DNA of 64,000 bases from Campylobacter sp. CN_NE2 (GCF_027797465.1 NZ_CP115608.1:1178001-1242000); one strand, 5' to 3'. Positions 24,791-37,120 are shown, numbered from the stretch's first letter. Translations and numbers: made by a program. The notes: a model not told the origin generated them from the letters alone.

Positions 24791-25318
24791 TCAAACCACC
24801 AAAATTCCAGCATTTCGCATTAAATTCAACGCCGCATTTGTGTAGTATTCTTTATCGTGGCTCGGTGCTTCGTAAGTTGAAACGCACGAGCTTGGCAAAA
24901 TAACATCTTTTTTCATATTCTTTTCGTTTAGATAAGTTCGCAAAGAAAGTGCAAACTGCAACACGCAAATATCCGTGCAACAGCCCGTGATGATAAATCT
25001 ATCAAAATCATCTAAAATATTTTTATCCAAATTTAAAAAGCCGTTTGTGGATTTTTTAAGCGTTGTATTTTCAGGCGTGGCAAATTCGGCAAGTTCATCG
25101 ATTATCTCGGCTTCTGGTGTCCCTGCTATGCAATGAACAGGATAGCTTTTCATCTCCAAATCCCTTTCTTCGTGGGCGTCGCAGATAAAATGCACGAATT
25201 TGGCATTTGCGATTTGCGTTGCGATTGCAGGGGCGATTTTAGCGATATTTGGATCAGCCATCGCACCGAATTTACAAAAACCATTAACCATATCGATAAC
25301 AAAAACTAAACTTTTCAT
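24791..25318 (-). CDS. Isochorismatase-family cysteine hydrolase
   Basis: A 175-aa cytoplasmic hydrolase. The catalytic triad of the family is present: Asp9 in VFVIDMVNGF, Lys in TLKKSTNGF near residue 89, and Cys in ITGCCTDICV near residue 113, preceded by the cis-peptide region. FICDAHEERDLEMKSYPVHC includes the Asp/His metal-site segment of nicotinamidases, so a nicotinamidase-like activity is possible, but YcaC-type amidases look similar. It is one base from the nitrilase-type gene and likely cotranscribed with it. Confidence 0.88.
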   Translation of the reverse strand: MKSLVFVIDMVNGFCKFGAMADPNIAKIAPAIATQIANAKFVHFICDAHEERDLEMKSYPVHCIAGTPEAEIIDELAEFATPENTTLKKSTNGFLNLDKNILDDFDRFIITGCCTDICVLQFALSLRTYLNEKNMKKDVILPSSCVSTYEAPSHDKEYYTNAALNLMRNAGILVV

Positions 25319-26158
25319 CTAAAAATCCTTTGAAATTTTAAATTTTGTGTCTTTTGAAATGTCTATTTTAGCACGAATTTGTTGAATTTCGTCCAAATCA
25401 ATCATGGCAGTTTTCACGCTTTGAAATTCGCCTAAATTTAAAATTTCATCGCCGTTTGGCGAAATCAAAAGCGAATTTCCGCCAAATTTGCCCTTTTTTT
25501 CGCCTTTTGAATTTATTATTTCGCCGCTTCCATTTACGCTACAAACAAAAACTTGATTTTCCACAGCACGGGCGAAATTTAAAATTTTCCAGTGATTTAT
25601 CCGTTTTTCGTCCCATTGGGCTGGGATAAAAAGCAAATCAGCCCTATTTTTTTCGCTATTTTCGCCCTGCCCTGCACCACAAAGCGATTTTATAAAATCC
25701 CCAAAACGCAAATCATAGCAAATCGCCACGGCACACTTAACGCCGTCAAGCTCGAAAACGCCGTAGTTTTCGCCGCTTTTGATAATTTCGTCTTCTTTTG
25801 CTGGGGAGAAAGTGTGAATTTTATCATATTCGCTCACCACTTCGCCGTTTCGATTAAAAACAAAATTTGAGTTATAAATTTTATCATTTTTTAAATTCAT
25901 AACGCTTCCTGCGACGATATTTACGGAATTTTGCTTAGCAAATTTGCTAAAAATTTCCTTTGTTTTCTTTCCGTCTTTATCACAAAATTCAACCAAATTT
26001 TTAGAAGTGAAAAAACCGCAATTTAGCGTTTCAGGCAAAACGATAAAATCAGGCTTTTCAGCCATAGCTAAATTCATCAAATTTAGCAAATTTTGATAAT
26101 TTTCATCGTTTTTGCGAAATTTAATATCGGCTTGGATTAGGGCGATTTTCTTTTTCAT
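25319..26158 (-). CDS. Carbon-nitrogen hydrolase (nitrilase superfamily)
   Basis: A 279-aa amidase-type enzyme with the superfamily's triad: Glu in [10 protein letters not shown] near residue 44, Lys in EYDKIHTF near 114, and Cys in [12 protein letters not shown] near 148. The sequence around the Cys matches omega-amidase/YafV-like members best, but substrate is not determined. It overlaps the end of ruvC by 4 bp, forming the run ruvC - nitrilase - isochorismatase-like. Confidence 0.88.
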   Translation of the reverse strand: MKKKIALIQADIKFRKNDENYQNLLNLMNLAMAEKPDFIVLPETLNCGFFTSKNLVEFCDKDGKKTKEIFSKFAKQNSVNIVAGSVMNLKNDKIYNSNFVFNRNGEVVSEYDKIHTFSPAKEDEIIKSGENYGVFELDGVKCAVAICYDLRFGDFIKSLCGAGQGENSEKNRADLLFIPAQWDEKRINHWKILNFARAVENQVFVCSVNGSGEIINSKGEKKGKFGGNSLLISPNGDEILNLGEFQSVKTAMIDLDEIQQIRAKIDISKDTKFKISKDF

Positions 26159-26631
26159 TTTTGTAACCTTAAATTGTTTGCGTGAGTTAGTGCGATTGCG
26201 ATTGCATCGGTAATATCAAGCGGTTTTATCTCTTTTTGAATTCCTAAAATTCGCTTTACCATAAAAGCAACCTGCTCTTTTGCCGCTTTTGCCTTGCCCG
26301 TTACGCTTTTTTTAACTTGCAAAGGCGTGTATTCGGCAAAATTTCCATAAATTTGCAAAATTTTTAAACTCAAAGCTCCCCTAAACTGGGCTAATTTTAA
26401 AACTGATTGCGGATTGTAAGCATAAAACATGCTCTCAATCGCCACTTCATCGATCTTATGGGTGGCAAAAATTTGATCAATCGCTTCGCACATTTGTGTC
26501 ATTTGAAATTGAACATTTTCAGGTTTCATTTTCACAAGCCCTGCTTCGACTAAACTAATTTTATTCACGCTTTTTTCTAAAATCGCATAGCCCATATTTC
26601 TGGTTCCCGGATCTATTCCTAAAATTTTCAT
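26155..26631 (-). CDS. ruvC: Holliday junction resolvase RuvC
   Basis: Endonuclease that resolves four-way DNA junctions together with RuvAB. A 158-aa RNase H-fold protein: Asp7 in [14 protein letters not shown], Glu in [13 protein letters not shown] near residue 66, and the C-terminal acidic cluster in [14 protein letters not shown]. The length is normal. It is divergent from dnaA, and its start codon overlaps a DnaA box at 26628-26636. Confidence 0.95.
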   Translation of the reverse strand: MKILGIDPGTRNMGYAILEKSVNKISLVEAGLVKMKPENVQFQMTQMCEAIDQIFATHKIDEVAIESMFYAYNPQSVLKLAQFRGALSLKILQIYGNFAEYTPLQVKKSVTGKAKAAKEQVAFMVKRILGIQKEIKPLDITDAIAIALTHANNLRLQK

Positions 26632-26743
26632 TCACACTCTTTCACGCGTTTTTTATAAATTTATTCACAAAATTATATATTAAATTTAATCATCAATTTA
26701 TTAAATTTTAGATAAAATCTTATGGTTTATTTATCTAAGGATT
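26628..26743. other. Replication origin region, part 1 (upstream of dnaA)
   Basis: TCATTCACA at 26628-26636 is the Helicobacter-type DnaA box and TTATTCACA at 26661-26669 the Wolinella/E. coli-like form; a CTTTCACGC-type relative lies between. They are followed by about 50 bp of nearly pure A+T that could unwind. Position between ruvC and dnaA fits origin part 1 of the bipartite origins known in Campylobacterota. Confidence 0.7.
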
Positions 26744-26746
26744 TTG

Positions 26747-28057
26747 ATGTTATCGTTACAAGATGAAATTTTAACTCTATTTCAAAAGGAAATTTTGCCC
26801 GTCGAATTTAACCGCTACGCAAAACAGCTCAAATTTAACGAGAAAAATTCCAAACCTGATTTTGTCGTCTATAATGTCCCAAATGAGATTATAGCAAGAT
26901 TTATTCAGACAAAATACGGCGATTTACTAACAAGACTTTGGGAAAATAAAACCGGCATCAAACCTATCATCAAAATCACTTCAAAATCACGCATTTCACA
27001 AAAAGATCAAATTCAAAAGAGCGAAAAGCCAAAAAGTTCGCTTTTGTTTGAATCTTTTACTTTTGAAAATTTTATCGTTGGCGATTCAAATCAATTTGCT
27101 TACAATCTTGCAAAAAGTGTTGCGGAAAATCCCGGAAAACAATTTAATCCGCTTTTTATCTACGGTCCAAGTGGTTTGGGTAAAACTCATTTACTCCAAA
27201 GTATAGGACACTACGGCATAGCAAAAGGAAATTCAGTTTTATGCGTAACTAGTGAGCAATTTGCAAATGATTTAACATTTCACATAGCCAATAAAATAAC
27301 CGATAAATTTAAAAATAAATACCGTAACTGCGACCTTCTTTTGATAGATGATATTCAGTTTTTAGTAGGCAGAGAAAAGGCAAAAGAGGAGTTTTTTAAC
27401 ACATTTAATGAACTTAGAAAAAAGCAGTGTCAGATTGTTTTAACAAGCGATTGCAAACCAAAATATTTAAAAGGCTTTGAAGATAGGCTTATTAGCCGTT
27501 TTGAAAGCGGAGTTGTGGCTGATATTACTCCGCCTGATTTGGAAACTAAAATAGCTATTATCAAGCGAAAAAGTTATGATAATAAAATCACTCTTACAAA
27601 AGCCGTCATCGAATACATCGCCACAAATATGGGCGATAACATAAGAGAAATCGAAGGAATTATGAGTCAAATTTTAGCCTATTCTAGGCTTATTAGAGCT
27701 GAAATTTCGCTTGAAATCGTTAAAAATTTCGTTCAAGATAAAATAAAAGAAAAAATGGATCAAGTCTCGCTTGATAGCATACTTAACATTATCTCAAAAG
27801 AGCTAAATATAAAACCAAGCGATATAAAAAGCAAAACTCGCACAAAAGGCATTGTCGATGCAAGGCGAATAGGAATTTATTTAGCTAAAACTCTAACTTC
27901 AAATTCAACCGCACAAATAGCTAAATTTTTTGGCTTAAACGACCACAGTGCCGTTAGTCATAATATAAAAAAAATAAACGAACTAATAGATAACGATGAT
28001 GAAATTAGACTGCAAGTTGAAGAGTTAAAAAATAAAATTCAGCGAAAAAAGGATTAA
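26747..28057 (+). CDS. dnaA: Chromosomal replication initiator protein DnaA
   Basis: AAA+ initiator that binds DnaA boxes and melts oriC. Domain I is at about residues 1-80, a short linker follows, and domain III starts FTFENFIVGDSNQFA with Walker A GPSGLGKTH and Walker B LLLIDDIQFL. Domain IV has the DnaA signature DHSAVSHNIKKI. A TTG at 26744 would add one residue; the ATG at 26747, eleven bases after AAGG, is preferred. 436 aa, normal for the clade. Confidence 0.97.
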   Translation: MLSLQDEILTLFQKEILPVEFNRYAKQLKFNEKNSKPDFVVYNVPNEIIARFIQTKYGDLLTRLWENKTGIKPIIKITSKSRISQKDQIQKSEKPKSSLLFESFTFENFIVGDSNQFAYNLAKSVAENPGKQFNPLFIYGPSGLGKTHLLQSIGHYGIAKGNSVLCVTSEQFANDLTFHIANKITDKFKNKYRNCDLLLIDDIQFLVGREKAKEEFFNTFNELRKKQCQIVLTSDCKPKYLKGFEDRLISRFESGVVADITPPDLETKIAIIKRKSYDNKITLTKAVIEYIATNMGDNIREIEGIMSQILAYSRLIRAEISLEIVKNFVQDKIKEKMDQVSLDSILNIISKELNIKPSDIKSKTRTKGIVDARRIGIYLAKTLTSNSTAQIAKFFGLNDHSAVSHNIKKINELIDNDDEIRLQVEELKNKIQRKKD

Positions 28058-28199
28058 ATTTAGTGATGAATTGTGATAAATTTTCAAATTTGCGTGATTT
28101 AAATTTCGCCTATTTTACGAATTTACAAAGAGTTTTTCACAAATTCACAAAGCCAACTATAACAACAATAAAATTTAATAAATTTGTAAAGGATAAAAG
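28058..28199. other. Replication origin region, part 2 (dnaA-dnaN gap)
   Basis: Contains TGTGATAAA at 28072-28080 (complement TTTATCACA), TTTTTCACA at 28133-28141 and AAATTCACA at 28141-28149, all near-consensus DnaA boxes, with AT-rich stretches around. In Helicobacter the unwinding element lies in this second part, downstream of dnaA. Confidence 0.6.
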
Positions 28200-29270
28200 A
28201 TGAAAGTTGTAATTAATAAAACCGTTCTTGACAGTATAATTACAAACACAAATCCTTATTTGGATAAAAAGGATTTAAGTTCTATTACTTCTCATATCTT
28301 ACTTTGCGCTAAAAACGGCGTTTTAAGCATAAAAGCAACAGATCATGAAATCGGACTTAGTTACAATATCAAAAATGTAACTATTGAAGATGAAGGTTTT
28401 GCTACCGCAAACGGAACAAAATTACTAAATGCTATAAAAGGTTTAAATGACGATGATGTAACGCTTGAAGTTATGAATGGCTCTTTGTTTGTAAAACAAA
28501 AAAGATCAAAATATAAACTTCCTATGTATAACCACGAAGACTTCCCTGAATTTCCAAATGTTTCAAACAAAGATAAATTCGATATAAACACAATGGTTTT
28601 TGGTAGAAGTTTAAAGAAAATTTTTACTTCAATCGATACTAGCAATCCAAAATATGAGCTAAACGGAGCTTTGATTGATGTTAAAGACGGCTTTATAAAT
28701 TTAGTCGGAACCGATACAAAAAGACTTAGTATTTATAAATTAAAAACGCAAACAAATTCAAACGGAAAAAATATCATAATCCCTAAAAAAGCCATAGCTG
28801 AAATTCAAAAACTTTTCAGTGATAAAATCGAAATTTATTACGATGAAACCGTGCTTTTAGCCGTTAGCGAAAATTTCGAATTTTTTACAAAGCTAATCAA
28901 TGGCAGATACCCTGATTATGCAAGAGTTGTGCCAAGCGAAACAGCTTTTAGTGTTAATATTTCTCGTGATAAGATGATTGAAGGTATAAAAGCAGTAAGC
29001 TCAATGTGCGAACAGATGAAAATCACGATTAAACCTGACGGAATTGTTTTTGAAAGTATAAATGAAGATAACTCAGAAGCAAGAACTGAAATCGAAATTC
29101 AAAACGAAGTTGATGAAAATATAGTTTTTGGTATCAAAAATAGATTTTTACTTGACTTTTTAACTAGTATTGAAGAAAATAGCTTCTTGTTAGAATTTAA
29201 TAACCCTGAATCGGCATTTGTAGTATCTAGTGGTGATCTAAAAACCGTAATGATGCCGATAAATTTATAA
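28200..29270 (+). CDS. dnaN: DNA polymerase III beta subunit (sliding clamp)
   Basis: Ring-shaped processivity clamp. The 356-aa length and three repeated domains fit DnaN: the start MKVVINKTVLDSIITN, TSHILLCAKNGVLSIKATDHEIGL in domain 1, NGALIDVKDGFINLVGTDTKRL in domain 2, and the C-terminal end MMPINL, equivalent to the MPMRL-type end. AAAGGA lies six bases before the ATG. It sits between dnaA and gyrB as in most bacteria. Confidence 0.97.
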   Translation: MKVVINKTVLDSIITNTNPYLDKKDLSSITSHILLCAKNGVLSIKATDHEIGLSYNIKNVTIEDEGFATANGTKLLNAIKGLNDDDVTLEVMNGSLFVKQKRSKYKLPMYNHEDFPEFPNVSNKDKFDINTMVFGRSLKKIFTSIDTSNPKYELNGALIDVKDGFINLVGTDTKRLSIYKLKTQTNSNGKNIIIPKKAIAEIQKLFSDKIEIYYDETVLLAVSENFEFFTKLINGRYPDYARVVPSETAFSVNISRDKMIEGIKAVSSMCEQMKITIKPDGIVFESINEDNSEARTEIEIQNEVDENIVFGIKNRFLLDFLTSIEENSFLLEFNNPESAFVVSSGDLKTVMMPINL

Positions 29271-29287
29271 AATAAGGAAAAATTTAA

Positions 29288-31597
<2,310 letters not shown>

Positions 31598-33010
31598 ATG
31601 TTATATAGTGAAAAAAAAGAGAGATCAAATCGGTTTAAACTAGCACTAAAAGTTGCTTTTCCTTTTACTTTAGTGCTTATTTTTATCGCATATTTTATGT
31701 TTAAAGAAGGCGATTTTACAAGAGACGATGTTATTTTATTTGTAATTTTGCTTTTGTGTTATGTTTATTACGCGACATATTTGATTTATATGGGATTTAA
31801 AAAAAGCTTAATAGATCCCGTTAGTAGGGTGTTTGTGCGAGATGAAATTTTAAAAATCATAGCAAAAGATATAAAAAAAGAAAAGGTAAATAATATCGTT
31901 TTAATGCGTATAAAAAATATCATCGACATAAACGATCGCTATGGTTATCGAAACGGCGATGAAATTTTGCGACTTTTTGTCGTTGAATTTGATAAATTTA
32001 TGCAAGATCATAAATTTAAAGATATTCCTATCGGTAGATTTATCAACGGAAACTTTATCTTTGCAATCGACGGAAAAAGGGCAAATTTACACCATATTTT
32101 AAATATGTTTGAGCGAAAAATCGCAAATCAAACGATAAATAATATCGAACTAAAAATGGAATATGCTACAATCAATGCAGATTATGATAAAAATTTAAAC
32201 AATGTCATAAATGCGCTATTTTACAAGATAAATCACAAAGATGATGAAGAGCTTGATTTTGATAAAATCGAAATTGGAACCTTTGAAAATGATGTTTTAG
32301 AAGCGATAAATAACGAACAATACAGCATAAAATATCAGCTAATGAAATCTGTAAATGGCGAAGATGAGTATCTGAATTTTATCCCAAAAATAGATTTAAA
32401 AGAGCAGGGCAAGATAACAAAAAGCAAGATTATTGATATTATTTTGCAAAATAACTATGCCGTGAAATATGATTTGAATTTGATAAAATATATCGCTAAA
32501 AATATATATTTTAGGGATATTAAGGGTAAAATTTTTGTAGAAATTATAGCAAGCACACTGCGAAATAGCGACTTTAAAAAGGAAATTTTAAAGCTAATTG
32601 ATAATAATCTAATCGATCCTAAAAAGATCGTTTTTGAATTTAACGAAGAGCTGATTTATCCTGAGATTAAGCGATTTAGCGAGATTTTGTTGCAGTTTAA
32701 AGAGCTTGGATTTAGTTTTGGATTAAGCCAGTTTGGTGGTGCAAATGCAAGTTTTGAGTATCTAAAACATTTAAATGTTGATTTTGTCATTTATGACATT
32801 GAATTTAATAAAAATTTTTACGAAGAAAAAACGCACGAAATTTTTCTGAATTTAAATAAAATGTGCAAGGAAATCGGCGTAAAAACAGCTATTAGATTTG
32901 TCGATAAAAAGCCGTTTTATGAAGATTTGAAAGAAAGCGGGATCGACATAGTTCAAGGTTTTTGTGTCGAAAAACCTGTTGATTTAGAAAATTTAAGAGA
33001 GCAAATATGA
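31598..33010 (+). CDS. Degenerate GGDEF-EAL membrane protein
   Basis: A 470-aa protein with two N-terminal membrane helices (about residues 18-37 and 46-65), a GGDEF-fold region (about 75-215) and an EAL-fold region (about 230-470). The catalytic signatures have decayed: the GGDEF site reads RFINGNF, the EAL site reads KYQLMK, and the loop-6 DDFGxGxSS equivalent is SQFGGANAS. GGDEF I-sites and EAL metal residues are largely absent, so it is probably a non-enzymatic c-di-GMP-related or scaffolding protein. It starts at the base after the gyrB stop and overlaps queF. Confidence 0.75.
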   Translation: MLYSEKKERSNRFKLALKVAFPFTLVLIFIAYFMFKEGDFTRDDVILFVILLLCYVYYATYLIYMGFKKSLIDPVSRVFVRDEILKIIAKDIKKEKVNNIVLMRIKNIIDINDRYGYRNGDEILRLFVVEFDKFMQDHKFKDIPIGRFINGNFIFAIDGKRANLHHILNMFERKIANQTINNIELKMEYATINADYDKNLNNVINALFYKINHKDDEELDFDKIEIGTFENDVLEAINNEQYSIKYQLMKSVNGEDEYLNFIPKIDLKEQGKITKSKIIDIILQNNYAVKYDLNLIKYIAKNIYFRDIKGKIFVEIIASTLRNSDFKKEILKLIDNNLIDPKKIVFEFNEELIYPEIKRFSEILLQFKELGFSFGLSQFGGANASFEYLKHLNVDFVIYDIEFNKNFYEEKTHEIFLNLNKMCKEIGVKTAIRFVDKKPFYEDLKESGIDIVQGFCVEKPVDLENLREQI

Positions 33011-33390
33011 GATACGGCGAAAAAGAGATAAAAGAATTTGATGTAGATAAAGATTTAGAAATTTGGGAAAATAAACACAAAAGGGATTATTTGATAAAAA
33101 TAACCCTGCCTGAGTTTTGTTGTTTATGTCCGAGATCTGGTTATCCGGATTTTGCGACCATTTATTTGGAGTATGTGCCTGATAAATTCGTCGTTGAGCT
33201 AAAAGCGATAAAACTTTATATAAATTCCTTTATGAATCGCCACATAAGCCACGAAGATAGCATAAACGAAATTTACGGCGTTTTAGAAGAAAAACTAAAA
33301 CCAAAATCGATGAAAATCATCGGCGATTTCAATCCGCGCGGAAATGTCCATACCGTCATAGAAATCAGCTCAAAAAGCATAGAAAAATGA
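33007..33390 (+). CDS. queF: NADPH-dependent 7-cyano-7-deazaguanine reductase QueF
   Basis: Reduces preQ0 to preQ1 in queuosine synthesis. A short (127-aa) type I QueF with the tunnelling fold: the catalytic Cys is in EFCCLCPRSGYPDFATI near residues 39-42, and the QueF motif VELKAIKLYINSFMNRHISHE follows in two blocks. The usual ESKSLKLY is here ELKAIKLY, an acceptable variant. ATG overlaps the upstream stop (ATGA), and its own stop overlaps the HD gene. Confidence 0.93.
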   Translation: MRYGEKEIKEFDVDKDLEIWENKHKRDYLIKITLPEFCCLCPRSGYPDFATIYLEYVPDKFVVELKAIKLYINSFMNRHISHEDSINEIYGVLEEKLKPKSMKIIGDFNPRGNVHTVIEISSKSIEK

Positions 33391-34616
33391 TAACTCCTGT
33401 TATAATCGAGCAAATTTTCAAAAGCGCTAGTATTAGTCGTTGGAACGACTACCCAAAAATGGTAAATTTAGTCGAGCTTGACAAACAGGCACATAAATTT
33501 ATTATCGCTTATTTTTTGGCTAGTTTTGAAGATGATATTGATATGGGCTATTTGATTGAAGCTGGGATTTTTGAATTTTTGGCTCGTATTGTCGTAACCG
33601 ACATTCGCCCTGATGTCTTTCATCATATCCAAAAAACACACAAAGAAAAGATAAATAATTGGGTTTTATCAATCCTTGAAAACGATTTAAAACTCGTGCA
33701 AAACGGCGAATTTTTCGAGCGTTTTAAAAATTATTTGAATTCAAAAGATCATATCAAAGAAAAGACCATTTTAAAGGCTTCCGGCTACCTTGCTACAAGA
33801 TGGGAATTTAATATCGTTTATCAAACTAGCCAGTTTTTAAACGACATTGAAGAGCTTAAATTTAAAGTTGAAGAAGAGCTTGAAGATTATTATGAGCTAA
33901 TTGGCGTTCGCAAAATCGTTATGAATAAAAAACTAGCAAGACTAGTTGATCTTAGTGGCAGACTTCGCTTTCAAAAGCGTTGGGCGCAAACACCACGAAT
34001 TCCTGAGACTTCGGTTTTAGGGCACATGTTGGTTGTGGCGATTTTAAGCTATTTTTACTCGCTAAAAGTCGGCGCTTGTAAAACCCGCAAAATTTACAAC
34101 TTTTTTTGCGCTTTATTTCACGATTTGCCTGAAAGTTTGACAAGGGACATTATAAGCCCTGTAAAATACGGCATTGACGGGCTAAGTGAAATCATAAATG
34201 ATTATGAAATGCGTTTGATTGACGATAAAATTTTGCCTTTTGTGCCTGGGAATATAAGAGATAGTTTTAGCTATATTCTTGGAATTCGCAAAAACGGCGA
34301 AAAATTTATAAAAGATGAATTTGAAAATAGAATTTGCGAAAATGAGCCAAAATTCATAGAAGGAAGTTTGCAAAGCGTAAATGACGATAAATTTAATGCT
34401 ATTGATGGCAAAGCGCTTAAATATTGCGATAAAATCGCAGCTTATTTTGAAGCTGGAATTTCCATAAGCTACGGCGTAAAAAGTAAAGAACTAGTCGCAG
34501 GTTTTGAAGGTATGGAAGAGTTTTTCAAGGAAAAACCAAAGGTCGAAGGCGTAAATTTTTGCGAAATTTGCGAAAGTTTTAAAAAACATTTTGGCTTGAA
34601 GCGTGAAAATTTGTGA
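33387..34616 (+). CDS. HD domain protein (YfbR-like/HD_3 type)
   Basis: A 409-aa cytoplasmic protein. Metal-dependent HD phosphohydrolase residues are visible in the second half: His in VLGHMLVVAI near residue 215, the His-Asp pair in ALFHDLPESLTRDI near 245, and a late Asp in KYCDKIAAYFEAG near 352. The N-terminal half is helical with no known motif. HD_3 enzymes act on nucleotides or phosphates, but substrate is unknown. It follows queF with 4-bp overlap. Confidence 0.8.
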   Translation: MITPVIIEQIFKSASISRWNDYPKMVNLVELDKQAHKFIIAYFLASFEDDIDMGYLIEAGIFEFLARIVVTDIRPDVFHHIQKTHKEKINNWVLSILENDLKLVQNGEFFERFKNYLNSKDHIKEKTILKASGYLATRWEFNIVYQTSQFLNDIEELKFKVEEELEDYYELIGVRKIVMNKKLARLVDLSGRLRFQKRWAQTPRIPETSVLGHMLVVAILSYFYSLKVGACKTRKIYNFFCALFHDLPESLTRDIISPVKYGIDGLSEIINDYEMRLIDDKILPFVPGNIRDSFSYILGIRKNGEKFIKDEFENRICENEPKFIEGSLQSVNDDKFNAIDGKALKYCDKIAAYFEAGISISYGVKSKELVAGFEGMEEFFKEKPKVEGVNFCEICESFKKHFGLKRENL

Positions 34617-34642
34617 ATTTAAAGGAAGCAGAATTTAAAAAA

Positions 34643-34745
34643 CCCCTTCCCAGATGACTGCGGCACACACCTAAAAAAAGTGCTCTGCTGTGTTCCCACC
34701 CTGAAGCGGTGCTTTTTAAAAGCATTGCACAGGTCTAAGAAGAGG
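34643..34745 (-). ncRNA. ffs: Signal recognition particle RNA (4.5S type)
   Basis: On the minus strand the conserved domain IV hairpin is TCAGG-GTG-GGAA-CAC-AGCAG, with the GGAA tetraloop and the symmetric/asymmetric loops bound by Ffh. The two ends close as a 12-bp stem: CCTCTTCTTAGA at the 5' end pairs fully, with G-U pairs, with TCTGGGAAGGGG at the 3' end. It is about 103 nt and is followed by a T run, with a -10 box just upstream. It lies in an otherwise empty 174-bp gap. Confidence 0.92.
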
Positions 34746-34754
34746 CGAATTCGG

Positions 34755-34760
34755 ATTATA
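34755..34760 (-). promoter_or_regulatory. -10 box of the SRP RNA gene
   Basis: TATAAT on the minus strand, ending 10 bases before the first paired base of the SRP RNA. Confidence 0.7.
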
Positions 34761-34790
34761 TTTGAATTTTGCTTAAAATAAGGTTATAAG

Positions 34791-35210
34791 ATGAGTTTTA
34801 AAATTTTTTTATCGGATGTGTTTAGACAACTTTTTATCCGCCGTCATAAGTCTATGGAGTTTCGCGGTAAGGTTTTTGCGGCAATGCTACTAGCCAAAAA
34901 AACGCAAAGCGATGAAGATTATGAAATCATAAATGAGTTAGCTAGCGAAATTTATCCAAATGATCAAAAGTGCATAGAGCTACTGATTTCGACGGTAAAA
35001 GAGTATGTCAGGAAGGCAAAAATTTACAAAAATTTAAATTTGGATTCTTTATTAAATGAGATTGATAAAGACTTAAAAACGCACAAAAGGCTTATCAAAA
35101 AAATCGATTTTTCACACCTTAGACGACTTATTTGCGATGACGATACTGACGCGCTTATACAGCAAAGAGTTTATGAATTTTTTGTCAGCGAAGTAAAAAG
35201 TTATTCATAA
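34791..35210 (+). CDS. Hypothetical protein, all-helical
   Basis: A 139-aa protein, not recognised. Charged and predicted largely helical, with a basic N-terminus (FRQLFIRRHKSMEFRGKVFAAML) and an acidic DDDTD near residue 118. There is no signal peptide or membrane segment. The pattern of a short helical bundle after a basic N-terminus resembles TerB-like proteins, but that is not demonstrated. It lies 59 bp upstream of typA. Confidence 0.6.
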   Translation: MSFKIFLSDVFRQLFIRRHKSMEFRGKVFAAMLLAKKTQSDEDYEIINELASEIYPNDQKCIELLISTVKEYVRKAKIYKNLNLDSLLNEIDKDLKTHKRLIKKIDFSHLRRLICDDDTDALIQQRVYEFFVSEVKSYS

Positions 35211-35228
35211 ATTTAAGAATAAATTTTG

Positions 35229-35234
35229 TATAAT
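35229..35234 (+). promoter_or_regulatory. -10 box for typA
   Basis: TATAAT in TTTTGTATAATAGACCC, 35 nt before the typA TTG start. Confidence 0.6.
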
Positions 35235-35269
35235 AGACCCTTTTTATAAAATCACAAACGGAGTAAATT

Positions 35270-37078
35270 TTGGAAAATATAAGAAATATCGCCGTTATCG
35301 CCCATGTCGATCACGGAAAAACCACAATCGTAGATGAACTTTTAAAGCAATCAGGCACATTTGACGAACGCGCAAATATCGGCGAACGGGTAATGGATAG
35401 CAACGACATAGAAAAAGAACGCGGAATTACCATTTTATCAAAAAATACGGCCATCAAATATAAAGACACAAAAATAAATATCATCGACACCCCGGGACAC
35501 GCTGATTTCGGTGGCGAAGTCGAGCGAGTTTTAAAAATGGTCGATGGCGTTTTGTTACTAGTCGATGCGCAAGAAGGCGTAATGCCTCAAACTAAATTTG
35601 TCGTTAAAAAAGCCCTATCTTTGGGACTTCGCCCGATAGTCGTGGTAAATAAAATAGATAAACCGGCAGCAGATCCTGATCGCGTGGTAAATGAAATTTT
35701 TGACCTTTTTGTCGCGCTTGATGCAAACGACGAACAGCTTGAATTCCCTGTGATTTATGCAGCGGCTAAAAACGGCTTTGCTAGATACAGCCTAGAAGAT
35801 ACAAACAACGATATGCAGCCGCTTTTTGAAACGATAGTTTCGCATGTGCCTAGACCTAGCGGGGATAATGCAAACCCTTTGCAGTTGCAAGTTTTTACGC
35901 TTGATTATGATAACTATGTCGGTAAAATCGGTATTGCACGAATTTTCAACGGAAAAATCGCAAAAAATCAAAGCGTAATGTTAGCCAAAGCTGACGGCAC
36001 AAAAGTAACAGGGCGAATTTCAAAGCTTATCGGATTTTTGGGGCTTGATAGGATTGATATTGACGAAGCAGGGACGGGCGATATTGTGGCGATTGCCGGA
36101 TTTGAAGCCCTTGATGTTGGCGATAGTATCGTTGATCCTGCTAATCCGATTCCACTTGAAGCTTTGCATATCGAAGAGCCGACTTTAAGCGTTATTTTTA
36201 GCGTAAATGACGGACCTTTGGCAGGAACTGAGGGTAAATTTGTAACTTCAAATAAAATCGATGAACGCTTAGCGGCAGAAATGAAAACAAATATCGCAAT
36301 GCGTTATGAAAATGTCGGCGAGGGCAAATTTAAAGTTAGCGGTAGGGGCGAACTTCAAATTACCATTTTAGCTGAAAATATGCGTAGGGAAGGGTTTGAG
36401 TTTTGTCTTGGTCGCCCAGAAGTCATCGTAAAAGAAATAAACGGCGTAAAATGCGAACCTTTCGAGCATTTGGTTATCGACGCGCCAGATGATTGCACCG
36501 GAACGGTCATCGAAAAACTAGGTCGAAAAAAAGCAGAAATGAAAGTTATGAACCCGACAGGCGACGGACAAACAAGAATCGAATTTGAAATCCCTGCTCG
36601 TGGGCTTATCGGTTTTCGTTCGCAGTTTCTAACCGATACAAAAGGCGAGGGCGTGATGAACCATAGCTTTTTGGAATTTCGCCCATTAACAGGAAATGTT
36701 GAAAAACGCCAAAACGGCGCATTAGTGAGTATGGAAGACGGCGTTGCTTTGGGTTACAGCCTTTGGAATTTGCAAGATCGAGGTGTGCTATTTATCGCGC
36801 CACAAGCAAAGGTTTATGTCGGTATGATTATCGGCGAACATAGCCGTCCAAACGACCTTGAAGTAAATCCTATAAAAGGCAAAAATTTAACAAATGTTCG
36901 CGCTAGCGGAAGCGATGATGCGATAAAACTAGTTCCGCCTAGAACGCTAAATTTAGAAAGAGCTTTGGAATGGATCGAAGAAGACGAGCTAGTCGAAGTT
37001 ACGCCGATAAGTATTCGCGTTAGAAAGCGATATTTAGATCCGAATATCAGAAAGCGTATGTCGAAGACTAAGTCTTAA
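35270..37078 (+). CDS. typA: Ribosome-associated GTPase TypA/BipA
   Basis: Translational GTPase that binds the 70S ribosome and assists 50S assembly under stress. G1 AHVDHGKTT near residues 10-18, G2 ERGITI, G3 [12 protein letters not shown] and G4 NKIDKP are all present, with EF-G-like domains after, and the BipA-specific C-terminal domain ([24 protein letters not shown] region). The 602-aa length is typical. The start is TTG, with CGGAG seven bases upstream. Confidence 0.96.
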   Translation: MENIRNIAVIAHVDHGKTTIVDELLKQSGTFDERANIGERVMDSNDIEKERGITILSKNTAIKYKDTKINIIDTPGHADFGGEVERVLKMVDGVLLLVDAQEGVMPQTKFVVKKALSLGLRPIVVVNKIDKPAADPDRVVNEIFDLFVALDANDEQLEFPVIYAAAKNGFARYSLEDTNNDMQPLFETIVSHVPRPSGDNANPLQLQVFTLDYDNYVGKIGIARIFNGKIAKNQSVMLAKADGTKVTGRISKLIGFLGLDRIDIDEAGTGDIVAIAGFEALDVGDSIVDPANPIPLEALHIEEPTLSVIFSVNDGPLAGTEGKFVTSNKIDERLAAEMKTNIAMRYENVGEGKFKVSGRGELQITILAENMRREGFEFCLGRPEVIVKEINGVKCEPFEHLVIDAPDDCTGTVIEKLGRKKAEMKVMNPTGDGQTRIEFEIPARGLIGFRSQFLTDTKGEGVMNHSFLEFRPLTGNVEKRQNGALVSMEDGVALGYSLWNLQDRGVLFIAPQAKVYVGMIIGEHSRPNDLEVNPIKGKNLTNVRASGSDDAIKLVPPRTLNLERALEWIEEDELVEVTPISIRVRKRYLDPNIRKRMSKTKS

Positions 37079-37120
37079 AATTATATGAGCCTAGTTTTAA
37101 TTCCCCAAACTTGAACGGAT

